Positions 38,834 through 47,004 of a stretch of 64,000 bases of DNA are shown piece by piece (positions within the stretch are counted from its first letter, which is position 1; every line of letters starts with the position of its first letter). The DNA comes from Acidobacteriota bacterium. Lineage in GTDB: Bacteria > Acidobacteriota > Terriglobia > Terriglobales > Acidobacteriaceae. Both the position numbers and the translations under genes were made by a program. The DNA lies in the NCBI GenBank assembly GCA_021792795.1, contig JAJYUB010000001.1:62001-126000 (forward strand). The letters run 5' to 3'. Under the pieces are notes generated by a model. That model was given only the letters and a program-made list of their open reading frames with translations, was not told where the DNA came from and searched no databases.

Positions 38834-40237
38834 ATGCCGACACAGATTCATTTTGGGACCTCGGGCTGGCGCGCTGTTGTTGCCGACCAGTTCACGCTGC
38901 CGAACATCCGGCGTGCAATTGTGGGAATTGCCGGGTACGTGGCGAAGCAGCCGGGAGAGCATCGCATCCTGGTGGGCCGCGATCCGCGATTCATGGGGGA
39001 GATGTTCGTCGAAGAAGCTGCGCGGCTGCTGGCGGAGCGAGGCGTCGTTCCTGAGGTGATTGCAAGTCCGGCGCCCACACCGGCGATTGCGTATGCGGTG
39101 CGGCAGCGCAAGACCAGCGGGGCGATCAACTTTACGGCGTCGCACAATCCGCCGGAATATAACGGGATCAAATTCTCCACGCCCGACGGCGCGCCGGCGT
39201 TGCCGGAGGTGACGAAGCAGATTGAGGCGGAAATCGCTGCGCTGGGAGACGCTGAGGTCCGTCCCGGCGCCGCCGCCGACAAGAAGTTCGAAACCGTCGA
39301 CGTAAAGCCGGACTACCTGAAGCGGCTGGCGGAACTGATCGACATCCAGGCGATTGCGAAGGCGAAGCTGCGCATCGTGGTCGATCCATTCTGGGGAGCC
39401 GGGCGTGGGTATGCGCAGCAGCTCCTGACGGAGAACGGGGTTTCCGCGGTGAGCGTCCACGATTACCGCGACGTTCTGTTTGGCGGCCATGCGCCGGAGC
39501 CGGACGATCCCTTGCTGGGCGATTGCAAGGCCAAAATGCGCGAGACCGATGCGCACCTGGGGATTGCCACGGATGGCGATGCGGATCGTTTTGGGGTGGT
39601 CGATCGAGATGGCACGTTTATCCAGCCAAATTACATCATTGCGCTGCTGTTCGAGTATCTGGTGGAGACGCGCGGCTGGCGCAACGGGGTGGCGAAGAGC
39701 GTTGCCACGACCAACTGCGTAAATGCGCTGGCGGAGCACTACAAAATTCCGCTGTACGAAACGCCGGTTGGCTTCAAATACATTGGCGAGCTGATCGACC
39801 GGGACAAGATTGCCATCGGCGGGGAAGAGAGCGCCGGCCTGACGATTCGCGGGCATGTTCCGGAGAAAGACGGCATGCTGGCTGGATTGCTGGTGGCGGA
39901 GATGGTGGCCGTCCGCGGCAAGACGATCGGCGAGCAGTTGCAGGCCCTTTTTGGCAAAGTGGGTTCCTATTATCCGGTCCGAGAGAATTTCCACTTGACG
40001 CAACAGGCCAAAGACAACTTCACTAAGAAGTTGAAGACCGAGCCGCGCGAACTTGCCGGCCGCAAGGTTTCCGCCATAGTCCGAACGGATGGGCTGAAGC
40101 TGGTCTTCGACGACGGTTCGTGGGTCTGTTATCGTCTGTCTGGCACGGAACCCGTGGTGCGGGCCTATACAGAGGCCCGCTCCAAGGAAGATTCCGTGAA
40201 ATTGACGGAAGCCGCGAAGCAGTGGGTGCTGGAGTAG
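38834..40237 (+). CDS. Phosphoglucomutase/phosphomannomutase family protein
   Basis: Alpha-D-phosphohexomutase of 467 residues from ATG 38834, preceded by GGAG; an earlier in-frame ATG (38774) starts within a hairpin repeat. FGTSGWRAVVADQF opens the protein. The phosphoserine loop is TASHNPPEYNG (Ser near residue 101), the metal loop is DGDADRFG (near 247), the sugar-binding loop GGEESAGL (near 333), and the phosphate-binding loop RLSGTEPVVRAY is near the C-terminus. The likely reaction is glucose 1-phosphate/6-phosphate interconversion, which would feed the glucan and LPS pathways encoded nearby. Phosphoglucosamine mutase is less likely from the sequence. Confidence 0.92.
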   Translation: MPTQIHFGTSGWRAVVADQFTLPNIRRAIVGIAGYVAKQPGEHRILVGRDPRFMGEMFVEEAARLLAERGVVPEVIASPAPTPAIAYAVRQRKTSGAINFTASHNPPEYNGIKFSTPDGAPALPEVTKQIEAEIAALGDAEVRPGAAADKKFETVDVKPDYLKRLAELIDIQAIAKAKLRIVVDPFWGAGRGYAQQLLTENGVSAVSVHDYRDVLFGGHAPEPDDPLLGDCKAKMRETDAHLGIATDGDADRFGVVDRDGTFIQPNYIIALLFEYLVETRGWRNGVAKSVATTNCVNALAEHYKIPLYETPVGFKYIGELIDRDKIAIGGEESAGLTIRGHVPEKDGMLAGLLVAEMVAVRGKTIGEQLQALFGKVGSYYPVRENFHLTQQAKDNFTKKLKTEPRELAGRKVSAIVRTDGLKLVFDDGSWVCYRLSGTEPVVRAYTEARSKEDSVKLTEAAKQWVLE

Positions 40238-40278
40238 GTTACGATGGCGGATGAGGCGTGGACCGTGAGAATGCGCAG

Positions 40279-40710
40279 ATGAATCTTGGATCGCGGAACA
40301 AATTGCAACGGCAGTTGATCGCTCACGATGTTTCCGCGCCGGTGCCTGCATCCGTTCCGCAGGGAAGCCGAATTGCGCGGTTGTCGACGAGCGCGCTGGG
40401 GATGCGACGCAAGGCGGCCACTGTGTTGTTTGTGGCGCTGTCGGTGTTTCTAGGCTTCTACGCGATCTTTGGCCACGACGGCTTGGTTGCGTATCAGCAG
40501 AAGCAGCATCAGGCGCAAAGGCTCCAGCAGCAGATTCTCGACCTGCAAAAGCAGAACGACAGGTTGGCGCTGCACGACCAGCGCCTGAAGACCGACCGCG
40601 ACACGATTGAGTATGAGGCGCGCGAGCAGATGCACTATACCCGTCCGGGCGAAGTGATTTACACGCTGCCAGAGGCGCCAGCGACGGCCCCCGCATCGAA
40701 AGCTAAGTAG
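40279..40710 (+). CDS. FtsB/DivIC-type septum formation initiator
   Basis: Small bitopic division protein of 143 residues from ATG 40279 (GTG 40258 also possible). A cytoplasmic N-terminus with basic residues is followed by one membrane helix (about 46-62), then a periplasmic coiled coil (YQQKQHQAQRLQQQILDLQKQNDRLALHDQRLKTD) and the family end-motif DTIEYEAREQMHYTRPGEVIYTLPE. FtsB links FtsL and FtsQ in the divisome. The cytoplasmic segment is longer than in E. coli. It follows the phosphohexomutase gene closely. Confidence 0.9.
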   Translation: MNLGSRNKLQRQLIAHDVSAPVPASVPQGSRIARLSTSALGMRRKAATVLFVALSVFLGFYAIFGHDGLVAYQQKQHQAQRLQQQILDLQKQNDRLALHDQRLKTDRDTIEYEAREQMHYTRPGEVIYTLPEAPATAPASKAK

Positions 40711-40745
40711 TTGTTTAGCGAACGGACCGCTTCTGCCAGCACACT

Positions 40746-40812
40746 CTGGATTCTTCGCTACGCTCAGAATGACTCATCTCATTTTTGAGTACGGTATCTG
40801 TAAATCCGCTTT
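40746..40812 (-). repeat. Bipartite post-stop repeat, copy 2
   Basis: On the minus strand, directly after the porin TAA stop, AAGCGGATTTACAG is followed 24 nt later by GTCATTCTGAGCG and then AGCGAAGAATCCAG. The arms are the same as copies 1 and 3. The spacer contains CTCA-TTTT-TGAG, a small hairpin. Confidence 0.78.
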
Positions 40813-42365
40813 TAAAACTCGAGGTGGAGGCGGACGCTTTCGACGTTGACAGGGCCGCGGGCCTGGTTGTAGCCCGGATGCTCGATGAACTGGTTGTCCA
40901 AGGCGTAGTACACGCCGCGCCAGGCGTGGACGTTGTAATACGCCTCCAAAATATCTTCTCTCGCATAATTCAGGTTCCCATCCCCAAGTAAAAATCCCAG
41001 GCCGCCAAACCGCAGGTAATTCTGATGGTCTTTCTTGATGGCATTGGTGACAAAGGCGACGCCGACCTTATCCAATTTGCGATGCCAGCTTGAGCCTCCA
41101 TAGTCCGCGCCGAGCAGAAATGTCTGATCGTCTTCCGTGTAAGCGAAGGATTCATGCTGGCCTTCGTTCCAGCCGAAGCGTCCACCGACGCGAAGGTCCC
41201 GTGTGATGTTTTGCTCCACGTTGACGCCGAAGCCATATTTCAGCGCGCCAAACTTTTCGACCGAAGTGATCTCCGGTTTGGGCGTCAGGCCTTCAAAATA
41301 ATGAATGACAGCTTCGCGGTAGTCGCCCATGTGGGCGTTGTTGCCATAGGCGAGCAGACGGATGCGGCCTTCGCGACCGGGCAGGAATCCTTTGCGAATT
41401 TCCATCTCCATGTTTTGCCCATGGGCGCGCCGCAGGGCCCAGTCCAGCGTGATGCCGTTGGCGACGGTCGGCATCAGCCCCAGCACGTAGCGCAAGGCCC
41501 AGGCGCGGTCTTGATATTCGATGGCGGCGCCGTAGGTGTAGCCACGCGTGTCGGCGGCGTAATCCCACGCGCCGTTGTTGTCGACAGTCCAGTTCATGAA
41601 CTGCTGGTGGCTGTCGCTCAAAATGGCGTTCACATCCAGCATGTCCGGCAGGGTGAATTTTCCGGCTCGCAGATCGAGCCGTCGTACCGGGACCTGGGTT
41701 GCCAAGGCTAGCGGGCCACGCTCCTGCGGCACGGTTTCATTCGTAAATCCGATGGTCTGATGGAACTGGACGCGCGCGGTGTAGGGGACGATGCTCAGAT
41801 TGGGATTTCGCACCACATCCAGATTGGTGAAGCCTGCCAATCCAAGGGCCTGGCTGAGGCCGCGCCCGCCCGCATTCTCCTCGTCATAGATAAATTCCGT
41901 TTCATATCGTGGGGCCGGATTCAGTTGATACCCGAGATAGAGGGTGGCCAGTTCCGAGGCTTTGTATTCAAAGGGCGCGGTGAAGCTGTTGGGTCCTTGA
42001 TAGGGGGAGTGAAAGTTTCCGTGCATCTGATAAATGCTGTTAGCCTGGCCGTTGATCCAATAGCGAGTGGCGTCGGGGTGGGGAAAAAAGGTGAGCTGGT
42101 CTTCACCGGGCGGCTCGATTTTCTCCGCCAGCGACTGAGGCGCAGGGGCACGTTGCGGCCCGGGATTTGGCGAAGAAAAATCCAAGGCAATATAGAAGAT
42201 TGGGCGCGGGCCGCTGTTTCCTGCTCCAACGCAGGCAGCGGGGCAGGATTCGGCAGGTTGCGTTGTGGGCTGGGGGGCCTGGGGCAGGTCCTGGGCCAAG
42301 GCAGGCGATAGGCCCAGGGACACAGACAGCAGCATAAGCACAGCGAATTGGAGGCAGTATTTCAA
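40812..42365 (-). CDS. OprB-like carbohydrate porin
   Basis: Outer-membrane beta-barrel of 517 residues with a signal peptide (1-24, ending ALAQ). A Pro-rich linker, then a barrel of alternating aromatic strands: WINGQANSIYQMHGNFHSPYQG, LYLGYQLNPAPRYETEFIYDEENAGGRGL and the end block NLNYAREDILEAYYNVHAWRGVYYALDNQFIEHPGYN, which is typical of the carbohydrate-selective OprB family. The protein ends in Phe, as barrel proteins do. Nearby glucan and trehalose genes are consistent with sugar uptake, but the substrate is unknown. Confidence 0.88.
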   Translation of the reverse strand: MKYCLQFAVLMLLSVSLGLSPALAQDLPQAPQPTTQPAESCPAACVGAGNSGPRPIFYIALDFSSPNPGPQRAPAPQSLAEKIEPPGEDQLTFFPHPDATRYWINGQANSIYQMHGNFHSPYQGPNSFTAPFEYKASELATLYLGYQLNPAPRYETEFIYDEENAGGRGLSQALGLAGFTNLDVVRNPNLSIVPYTARVQFHQTIGFTNETVPQERGPLALATQVPVRRLDLRAGKFTLPDMLDVNAILSDSHQQFMNWTVDNNGAWDYAADTRGYTYGAAIEYQDRAWALRYVLGLMPTVANGITLDWALRRAHGQNMEMEIRKGFLPGREGRIRLLAYGNNAHMGDYREAVIHYFEGLTPKPEITSVEKFGALKYGFGVNVEQNITRDLRVGGRFGWNEGQHESFAYTEDDQTFLLGADYGGSSWHRKLDKVGVAFVTNAIKKDHQNYLRFGGLGFLLGDGNLNYAREDILEAYYNVHAWRGVYYALDNQFIEHPGYNQARGPVNVESVRLHLEF

Positions 42366-42652
42366 CGCAAAATATCCTGGAGCGCACGGGGTCGATTTTG
42401 ATGGTTATTTGGCGGAACTAGACGCATGGATATGGAATGGCCACGCGCCTGGGGTAGTTTGGGTTGCAACAGGACTGGCCCAAGCATGGAAACCGATGGA
42501 AAAGCCAGCTCAAAAAGCGCCTCGATTAGTATATCCCCTTATGGTATGCGGCGCGTTGGCTGCAAGGAATATTTTGCCTGGGAAATGTGAATTCTTGAAC
42601 AATTCGGCGCGGTCAAGCAGGATGCGATGGCGGCGGGGATGGCCAGCAACGC
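42366..42652. other. Intergenic region with no recognised feature
   Basis: 287 nt between the porin start and the end of the APC permease gene, both on the minus strand. It must hold the porin promoter, but I can place no convincing -35/-10 pair; TATACT-like sequence occurs near 42530 on the minus strand without a partner. No coding frame with a ribosome site and no repeat family member were seen. Confidence 0.4.
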
Positions 42653-44548
42653 TCATTCCGTCTTCGATGTGGGATCCGGGCGCGGTTCCAGGTACCAGGG
42701 AATATTGGCGACCACGGTCTGTTGCGCTCCACGAAGATACAACATGGTTTTTAAGAGCGTCGCCCGCTGGTTATGCAGGACATAGAAATACCATCGGCTC
42801 TCAATCAGTTCCGGCAGCAGCACCAGCAATTGGCGGCCTGGGTTCTGTTGCTCCAGCTCGCCGATCTGGTCGAGGATGGGCGCTAGCACGCGCCGCGTGG
42901 GAGATTTCAACTGAATCAGATTCGGTTGGGGCAGGCCCGCCTGCTGCAGCGGACCGGTGACGTTCTTTTTCCATAGCGGGGCCAGGGGTTGCTCGCCTTC
43001 ATCGTTTTTTACGTGGATGCAATAGACTTCCGTCGAGATGGACAGGGCGAAACGGAGTCCTTTGGCGGTGACGCGGTCCCATCCGGGAATGGGCAGGATG
43101 ACGATGGGCTGGTCCAGTTTGCCGGTGTCGAGCGCTTCCTTGGCGGCAACCTGGCGGCCCACCCAGAGATAGTGATGGTGGATGGCCAGCATGAGGAGAA
43201 TCATCGCCGGAATGACGAGGGCGGTGATCCATGCTCCCGAGGTGAATTTTGTGACCAGCACGACGCAGACGGTGATTCCAGTGGCGACGGCGCCGATTCC
43301 GTTGACGGCCATGCTGAGTTGCCAGCCCTGGCCGCGCTTGCGACGCCAGTGCTGGACCATCCCGGCCTGCGACAGAGTGAAGGCGAGGAAAGCGCCGATG
43401 GCGAAAAGCGGAATCAGGCGATCGGTAATGCCGCGAAAGAGGACCAGAAGAAAGGCCGCCGCCAGGGCCAGCACGTAGACGCCGCCGGAATAGACCAGAC
43501 GCCGGCCGCGAAGAGTGAAGGCGAAGGGAAGATATCGGTCGCGGGCGACATTGTGGCAGAGGCGGGGAAAGTCCGCAAAGCCGGTGTTGGCGGACAGCGC
43601 CAGCACCAGCAGGATGGAGGCGATGGAGACGTAGTAGAAAATGCCGCGGCCGCTGACGGCGGCGATCAGTTGCGAGAGCACGCTTTGATAGCCGGGGGCA
43701 AATGGGTCGGTGGCGGCGATGCGATAGGCGGGCGCCAGGAAGGCGATTCCAAGCAGCAGCACGGCGAGCAGGGCGATGATGATGGTGAGAGTGAGTTGGG
43801 CGGATTTCTGGCGAGGCTCCTCAAATGCGCCTACGCCGTTGCTGACGGCCTCGACGCCGGTCATGGCCGTACAACCGCTGGAGAAGGCCTTCAAGAGCAG
43901 CCAGAGGCTGAGAACTGCTGTCGCGTGGCCCAACTGCGGCGGAGCGACGACGGGATGCGGATGGCCGCCGGAGAGGATGACCTTGGCCACTCCCCAGGCG
44001 ATGACGGCAAGCAGGCAGACGATAAACAAATATGTGGGCGCCATGAAAATGACGCCGGAAGAACGCGCGCCGCGCAGGTTCAACACGGTGAGGATGGCCA
44101 GGATTGCGAGGCAGAGGGCGAGCGTGTGAGGTTGGAGTGTTGGCAGCGCCGAAACCAGCGCGCCAACACCGGCGGAGATGCCGACGGCAACTTCGAGAAT
44201 GTAGTCCACCATGAGCGCCGAACCGGCGAGCAGGCCGACGACCGGGCCGAGATTTTCTCCGGCCACAGTGTAGGAACCGCCGCCGTTTGGATAGGCAGCG
44301 ATGGTCTGACGATAGGAAAAATACAGAATCGCGAGCAGCGCCAGAATGGCGGCCGTAATCGGCAGGACGAAATGGACGCCAGCCATCCCCAGGGGAATCA
44401 GCAGGGTCATGGCGGCTTCCGGGCCGTAGGCAGCGGAGCTGAGGGCGTCGAGGCCGAAGATGGGAATGCCTTGCGGCGCGCCGATTTTTTCCGCGCGATC
44501 TTCCCAGGAGGCAAGCGGGCGGCCGAGTAAAGCATCGAGGAATTTCAT
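42653..44548 (-). CDS. APC superfamily permease, KimA (YdaO)-like
   Basis: Twelve-helix inner-membrane transporter, 631 residues. The first helix has GIPIFGLDALSSAAYGPEAAM, the DALSSxAY signature of KimA-type potassium/proton importers. A second cation-site region is YPNGGGSYTVAGENLG. A C-terminal cytoplasmic domain of about 160 residues (PIVILPIPGWDRVTAKGLRFALSISTEVYCIHV) resembles the USP-like KimA tail that binds c-di-AMP in Firmicutes. An amino acid permease is the alternative. The neighbouring MscS-helix protein fits a role in potassium or turgor balance, which is inference. Confidence 0.85.
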   Translation of the reverse strand: MKFLDALLGRPLASWEDRAEKIGAPQGIPIFGLDALSSAAYGPEAAMTLLIPLGMAGVHFVLPITAAILALLAILYFSYRQTIAAYPNGGGSYTVAGENLGPVVGLLAGSALMVDYILEVAVGISAGVGALVSALPTLQPHTLALCLAILAILTVLNLRGARSSGVIFMAPTYLFIVCLLAVIAWGVAKVILSGGHPHPVVAPPQLGHATAVLSLWLLLKAFSSGCTAMTGVEAVSNGVGAFEEPRQKSAQLTLTIIIALLAVLLLGIAFLAPAYRIAATDPFAPGYQSVLSQLIAAVSGRGIFYYVSIASILLVLALSANTGFADFPRLCHNVARDRYLPFAFTLRGRRLVYSGGVYVLALAAAFLLVLFRGITDRLIPLFAIGAFLAFTLSQAGMVQHWRRKRGQGWQLSMAVNGIGAVATGITVCVVLVTKFTSGAWITALVIPAMILLMLAIHHHYLWVGRQVAAKEALDTGKLDQPIVILPIPGWDRVTAKGLRFALSISTEVYCIHVKNDEGEQPLAPLWKKNVTGPLQQAGLPQPNLIQLKSPTRRVLAPILDQIGELEQQNPGRQLLVLLPELIESRWYFYVLHNQRATLLKTMLYLRGAQQTVVANIPWYLEPRPDPTSKTE

Positions 44549-44627
44549 CGCGGTCGTTTCATCGTACCTGGGGAGCTATGAAATGGTACATAGGTCTGGA
44601 CTGAGGCGGCCAATGAATTTCCTTCGG

Positions 44628-45326
44628 TCAAAAGTGCCGGACGACTTCTTCTTCCGGCGGCATTTTGTGACGGTCCCGTTCGAGCGATCGGCTGACAAGG
44701 TCACGAGATCCGAGGCCGACAGCCAGCGCCAACGCCAGCACGATGCCGCCGAAAAGAATGCCAAAGCCAAGATCGACGATGCCGCGGGCGATGCCGAGAT
44801 GATCGAGCACCATGGCGGCGGTGAAGACCAGCACCAGCCATTTTGCGCCGAGACTTAACAGGCGGGCATGCTCCAAGTTCATATTGACGCCGTTGATGAG
44901 GACGCTACGGGAAAGGAAGCGGGCGACAACGATGCCGATGACGACCACAACCACGGCGGCGACGATCCTGGAAATATATGCGACGACGTAGGCGGACAGG
45001 CCGGAGGACAAGGAGGCGTCGAAGGCGGCGATGCCGACAAAGAGGCCTGCGATGACGGTCATCCAGAAGAGGATGCGGGTTGCCAGGAAGGTTGGCGTCT
45101 TGGCGGAAGACCAATCGGAAATATTGACGAGGCCGGACTTCTCCACGCGAGCATCGAAGCGCAGCGCGTGGAGGATGCTCCGGAGAAGGGCGGCGAGAAG
45201 CCATCCTATAAAGATGGAAACCAGCAGCGCGACGATGAGCGCGAGGACCCCGGGTAGCAGCGTGGCGACTTTGAAAACGGCGCGGTGAAGCGATTCCAGC
45301 AGCGCCTGATGTACTTGTTCCCACAT
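44628..45326 (-). CDS. MscS-type conserved TM-helix protein (CmpX-like)
   Basis: 232 residues with about four to five membrane helices and no soluble beta domain. The conserved-TM-helix repeats of this family are visible as LLPGVLALIVALLVSIFIGWLLAALLRSIL and VVAYISRIVAAVVVVVIGIVVARFLSRSVL, with GLGSRDLV near the C-terminus as in MscS pore helices. It is probably an accessory membrane protein related to mechanosensitive channels (CmpX in Pseudomonas). CAGGAG lies 7 nt upstream of the ATG. It sits between the KimA-like permease and a glycosyltransferase-like gene. Confidence 0.85.
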   Translation of the reverse strand: MWEQVHQALLESLHRAVFKVATLLPGVLALIVALLVSIFIGWLLAALLRSILHALRFDARVEKSGLVNISDWSSAKTPTFLATRILFWMTVIAGLFVGIAAFDASLSSGLSAYVVAYISRIVAAVVVVVIGIVVARFLSRSVLINGVNMNLEHARLLSLGAKWLVLVFTAAMVLDHLGIARGIVDLGFGILFGGIVLALALAVGLGSRDLVSRSLERDRHKMPPEEEVVRHF

Positions 45327-45353
45327 GACGGACTCCTGTTCTACTGCGGGCGA

Positions 45354-46637
45354 TTACGGATGGAAGCGATCTGGCCAGCGCCAACGGGAGAGGAGATAGG
45401 GCTTCTCCGACTCGTAGGCGCGTGCCAGTTGTTCGATTCGTTGTTGCGCGGCGGCGATGCCGCTCCGGTTGATCTCAACCGCGTACGACGCGACCCATCC
45501 GAGATAGAGAGGCGTGAGCGCGCCAAAAAGATGAGTGCGATTGATATTGCGAAGCCGGTGGGCCAGCGCAAAATCGTACACAATGCGGGCCCACAGAGTA
45601 TCCGGCATTTGGAATTCATCGGGCGAAAGCCGGGAAAGTTTTTTCAGTTCCAGCAAGGTCACGGGAGGCAAAATCAGCGACCATATCTCCCGCAGATTGC
45701 GTTCGCCGAGATGGAATGCCTCGACCATGGGGCGGACATCGACCGTGTCGGTTGTTTCGGCGGAGGCGGAGGCGGCGCCGAAAATGGGGGCGTCGTGGGA
45801 GCCGCGAATGCGCTGCCAGAAAGCGGCATTGTCTTCCATGTCGAGGAACAAAGGCCCCGTCAACTGGGCCAGAGCGTCGCTCAACTCGATGCCGTCGGAG
45901 CTGGAAGGACGACGCGCTCCGAGCTGGACCTGACAGATTTTCAGATTTCGATTCGCGGCGATGGTCGCCAGCCAAGGCAGCCGTCCTTGTTGCTGGCTTG
46001 AATCTCTCAGCGCGTATGCGGAGAGGACCGGGAACAGTTTCGACGACATCTGAAATTCGGTCCCGAGAGGATTTTGCACGCGGTGGCCGTAGAGAGTACG
46101 GGTCAGGGGATAGAGAATACTTTTGTTCACCAGGTCGTCGAATGCCTGGGTGGTGTAGAGAGGCAGCACCAGGTCGAAGCTCCCTTCGATTCCGGGATCG
46201 ACGAGGAGCGTGAGTTTGTCTGGGGTGAGCGAGTCGCGGGTAAATCCGGAATCTGTACCGAGGACGGTGCAGGCGCGCGCGTCCAGCTTGGTCGCCAGCC
46301 GGGCAATTTCTCGATAGGTGGCTGCGTTGGGAAGCCAGGGAATGGTTCCTGGGAGGGCCGCCGGCAGGGGATAGTTGACATAACGCAAGGGCCGCTCCGA
46401 GGCAGGTTCAGGGCTGGCCTGAGGAAGCTCCGCGGGCGTGGCCTGGGAATTTTCTCCGGGCAATGCAAGTACGATCCGGCAGGGTGTTGAGAGCAACTTG
46501 CAGGCGCGCAGCAGCTTCGCAATCGTGGGCGCGAGGGCCTCGCTTCCCAGGGGAACGGGAATGGCCATCAGCAGATCGGCGTGGCCGATCTCGGTGCTTT
46601 CCGCTTTCGATTCCTGCAGCGCTTCCAGTCCAGCCAT
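45354..46637 (-). CDS. Degenerate glycosyltransferase-like protein (glucosylglycerate synthase-type family)
   Basis: 427 residues, cytoplasmic. The middle and C-terminal parts follow the pattern I associate with GT-A enzymes of the bacterial glucosylglycerate synthase type: SFDLVLPLYTTQAFDDLVNKSILYPLTRTLYG, VQNPLGTEFQMS, LKICQVQLGARR and LTGPLFLDMEDNAAFWQRIRGSHDAPIFG. The N-terminal nucleotide-sugar half is poorly conserved. Where the family has DAD, this protein reads TDSG (in VLGTDSGFTRDSL), so the metal-binding DxD is lost. It may be inactive, use another mechanism or be regulatory. It stands 367 nt downstream of treS-mak on the same strand. The family call is from memory of motifs. Confidence 0.6.
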   Translation of the reverse strand: MAGLEALQESKAESTEIGHADLLMAIPVPLGSEALAPTIAKLLRACKLLSTPCRIVLALPGENSQATPAELPQASPEPASERPLRYVNYPLPAALPGTIPWLPNAATYREIARLATKLDARACTVLGTDSGFTRDSLTPDKLTLLVDPGIEGSFDLVLPLYTTQAFDDLVNKSILYPLTRTLYGHRVQNPLGTEFQMSSKLFPVLSAYALRDSSQQQGRLPWLATIAANRNLKICQVQLGARRPSSSDGIELSDALAQLTGPLFLDMEDNAAFWQRIRGSHDAPIFGAASASAETTDTVDVRPMVEAFHLGERNLREIWSLILPPVTLLELKKLSRLSPDEFQMPDTLWARIVYDFALAHRLRNINRTHLFGALTPLYLGWVASYAVEINRSGIAAAQQRIEQLARAYESEKPYLLSRWRWPDRFHP

Positions 46638-46745
46638 GGTTTCGATTTACTCCGCCGCGAGGGAACAAGGTGTTTCAATCCTGAATTCCGGCGTCTTTGG
46701 AGATTGCCTCAGGGGTCAAGGCCCGCGATTTTTCCGTTCCGTAAC

Positions 46746-46776
46746 GGCACGACTGAAGTCGTGCCCCGATACAAGC
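46746..46776 (+). repeat. ACTGAAGT-type palindrome, copy 2
   Basis: GGCACGAC-TGAA-GTCGTGCC, a perfect 8-bp stem, followed by CCGATACAAGC. The copy at 50405 has the same core and the tail CCGATACGAAGC, so the conserved unit is the hairpin plus about 11 nt. Confidence 0.78.
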
Positions 46777-46842
46777 CACTGCGAGCTACGTTGCGAAATG
46801 GCCTCCAAGTCTTTGACTGCCTGATTTCCTCTAGGGGAGCTA

Positions 46843-46888
46843 GAGAATCCCAGGTCTCAAAGTCGAGACCTGGGGCACCCAGATTCTC
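46843..46888 (+). repeat. 26-nt CCCA-TCTC hairpin with GGGGCACCC tail
   Basis: CCCAGGTCTC-AAAGTC-GAGACCTGGG (46849-46874) is a perfect 10-6-10 hairpin, followed by GCACCC. Outer arms GAGAATC (46843-46849) and GATTCTC (46882-46888) extend it. Confidence 0.78.
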
Positions 46889-46944
46889 TTTGACCGTGGA
46901 AACCGCAGGTCCCTCCGCTCCGGTCGGGAAGACAATATCTTCAA

Positions 46945-46980
46945 CCCCACTCAAGCCTACAGATGGCTTGAATGGCCACC
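46945..46980 (+). repeat. CTCAAGC-type hairpin, copy 2
   Basis: CCCCACTCAAGCC-TACAGAT-GGCTTGAATGG followed by CCACC. It matches the minus-strand element at 34400-34438 in the metH leader. The tail is GGCCACC here instead of GGGGCACC. Confidence 0.7.
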
Positions 46981-47004
46981 CGCCCGCCATTCTTCCAACC
47001 AGTC

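Larger units (their letters stand above)
46638..47004. repeat. Cluster of three palindromic repeat families between treS-mak and the glycosyltransferase
   Basis: 367 nt without a gene. Three hairpin repeats stand about 100 bp apart: the ACTGAAGT type (46746-46776), the 26-nt CCCA-TCTC type with GGGGCACCC tail (46843-46888) and the CTCAAGC type (46945-46980). Spacers between them are unlike each other, so this is not a CRISPR array. The glycosyltransferase promoter should also lie here, but I see no clear one. Confidence 0.8.

Noticed and set aside
38648-40696. 682-codon minus-strand frame over the phosphohexomutase and FtsB genes
   Set aside because: High-GC shadow frame opposite two well-supported genes; Arg/His/Gln-rich with no recognisable domain.
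42989-44530. Long plus-strand frame opposite the APC permease
   Set aside because: Composition (Asp/Gly/Gln/Glu-rich) mirrors the codons of the hydrophobic helices on the other strand.
46746-46980. CRISPR-like array of palindromes
   Set aside because: The three repeats belong to different families, so there is no repeated unit with spacers.
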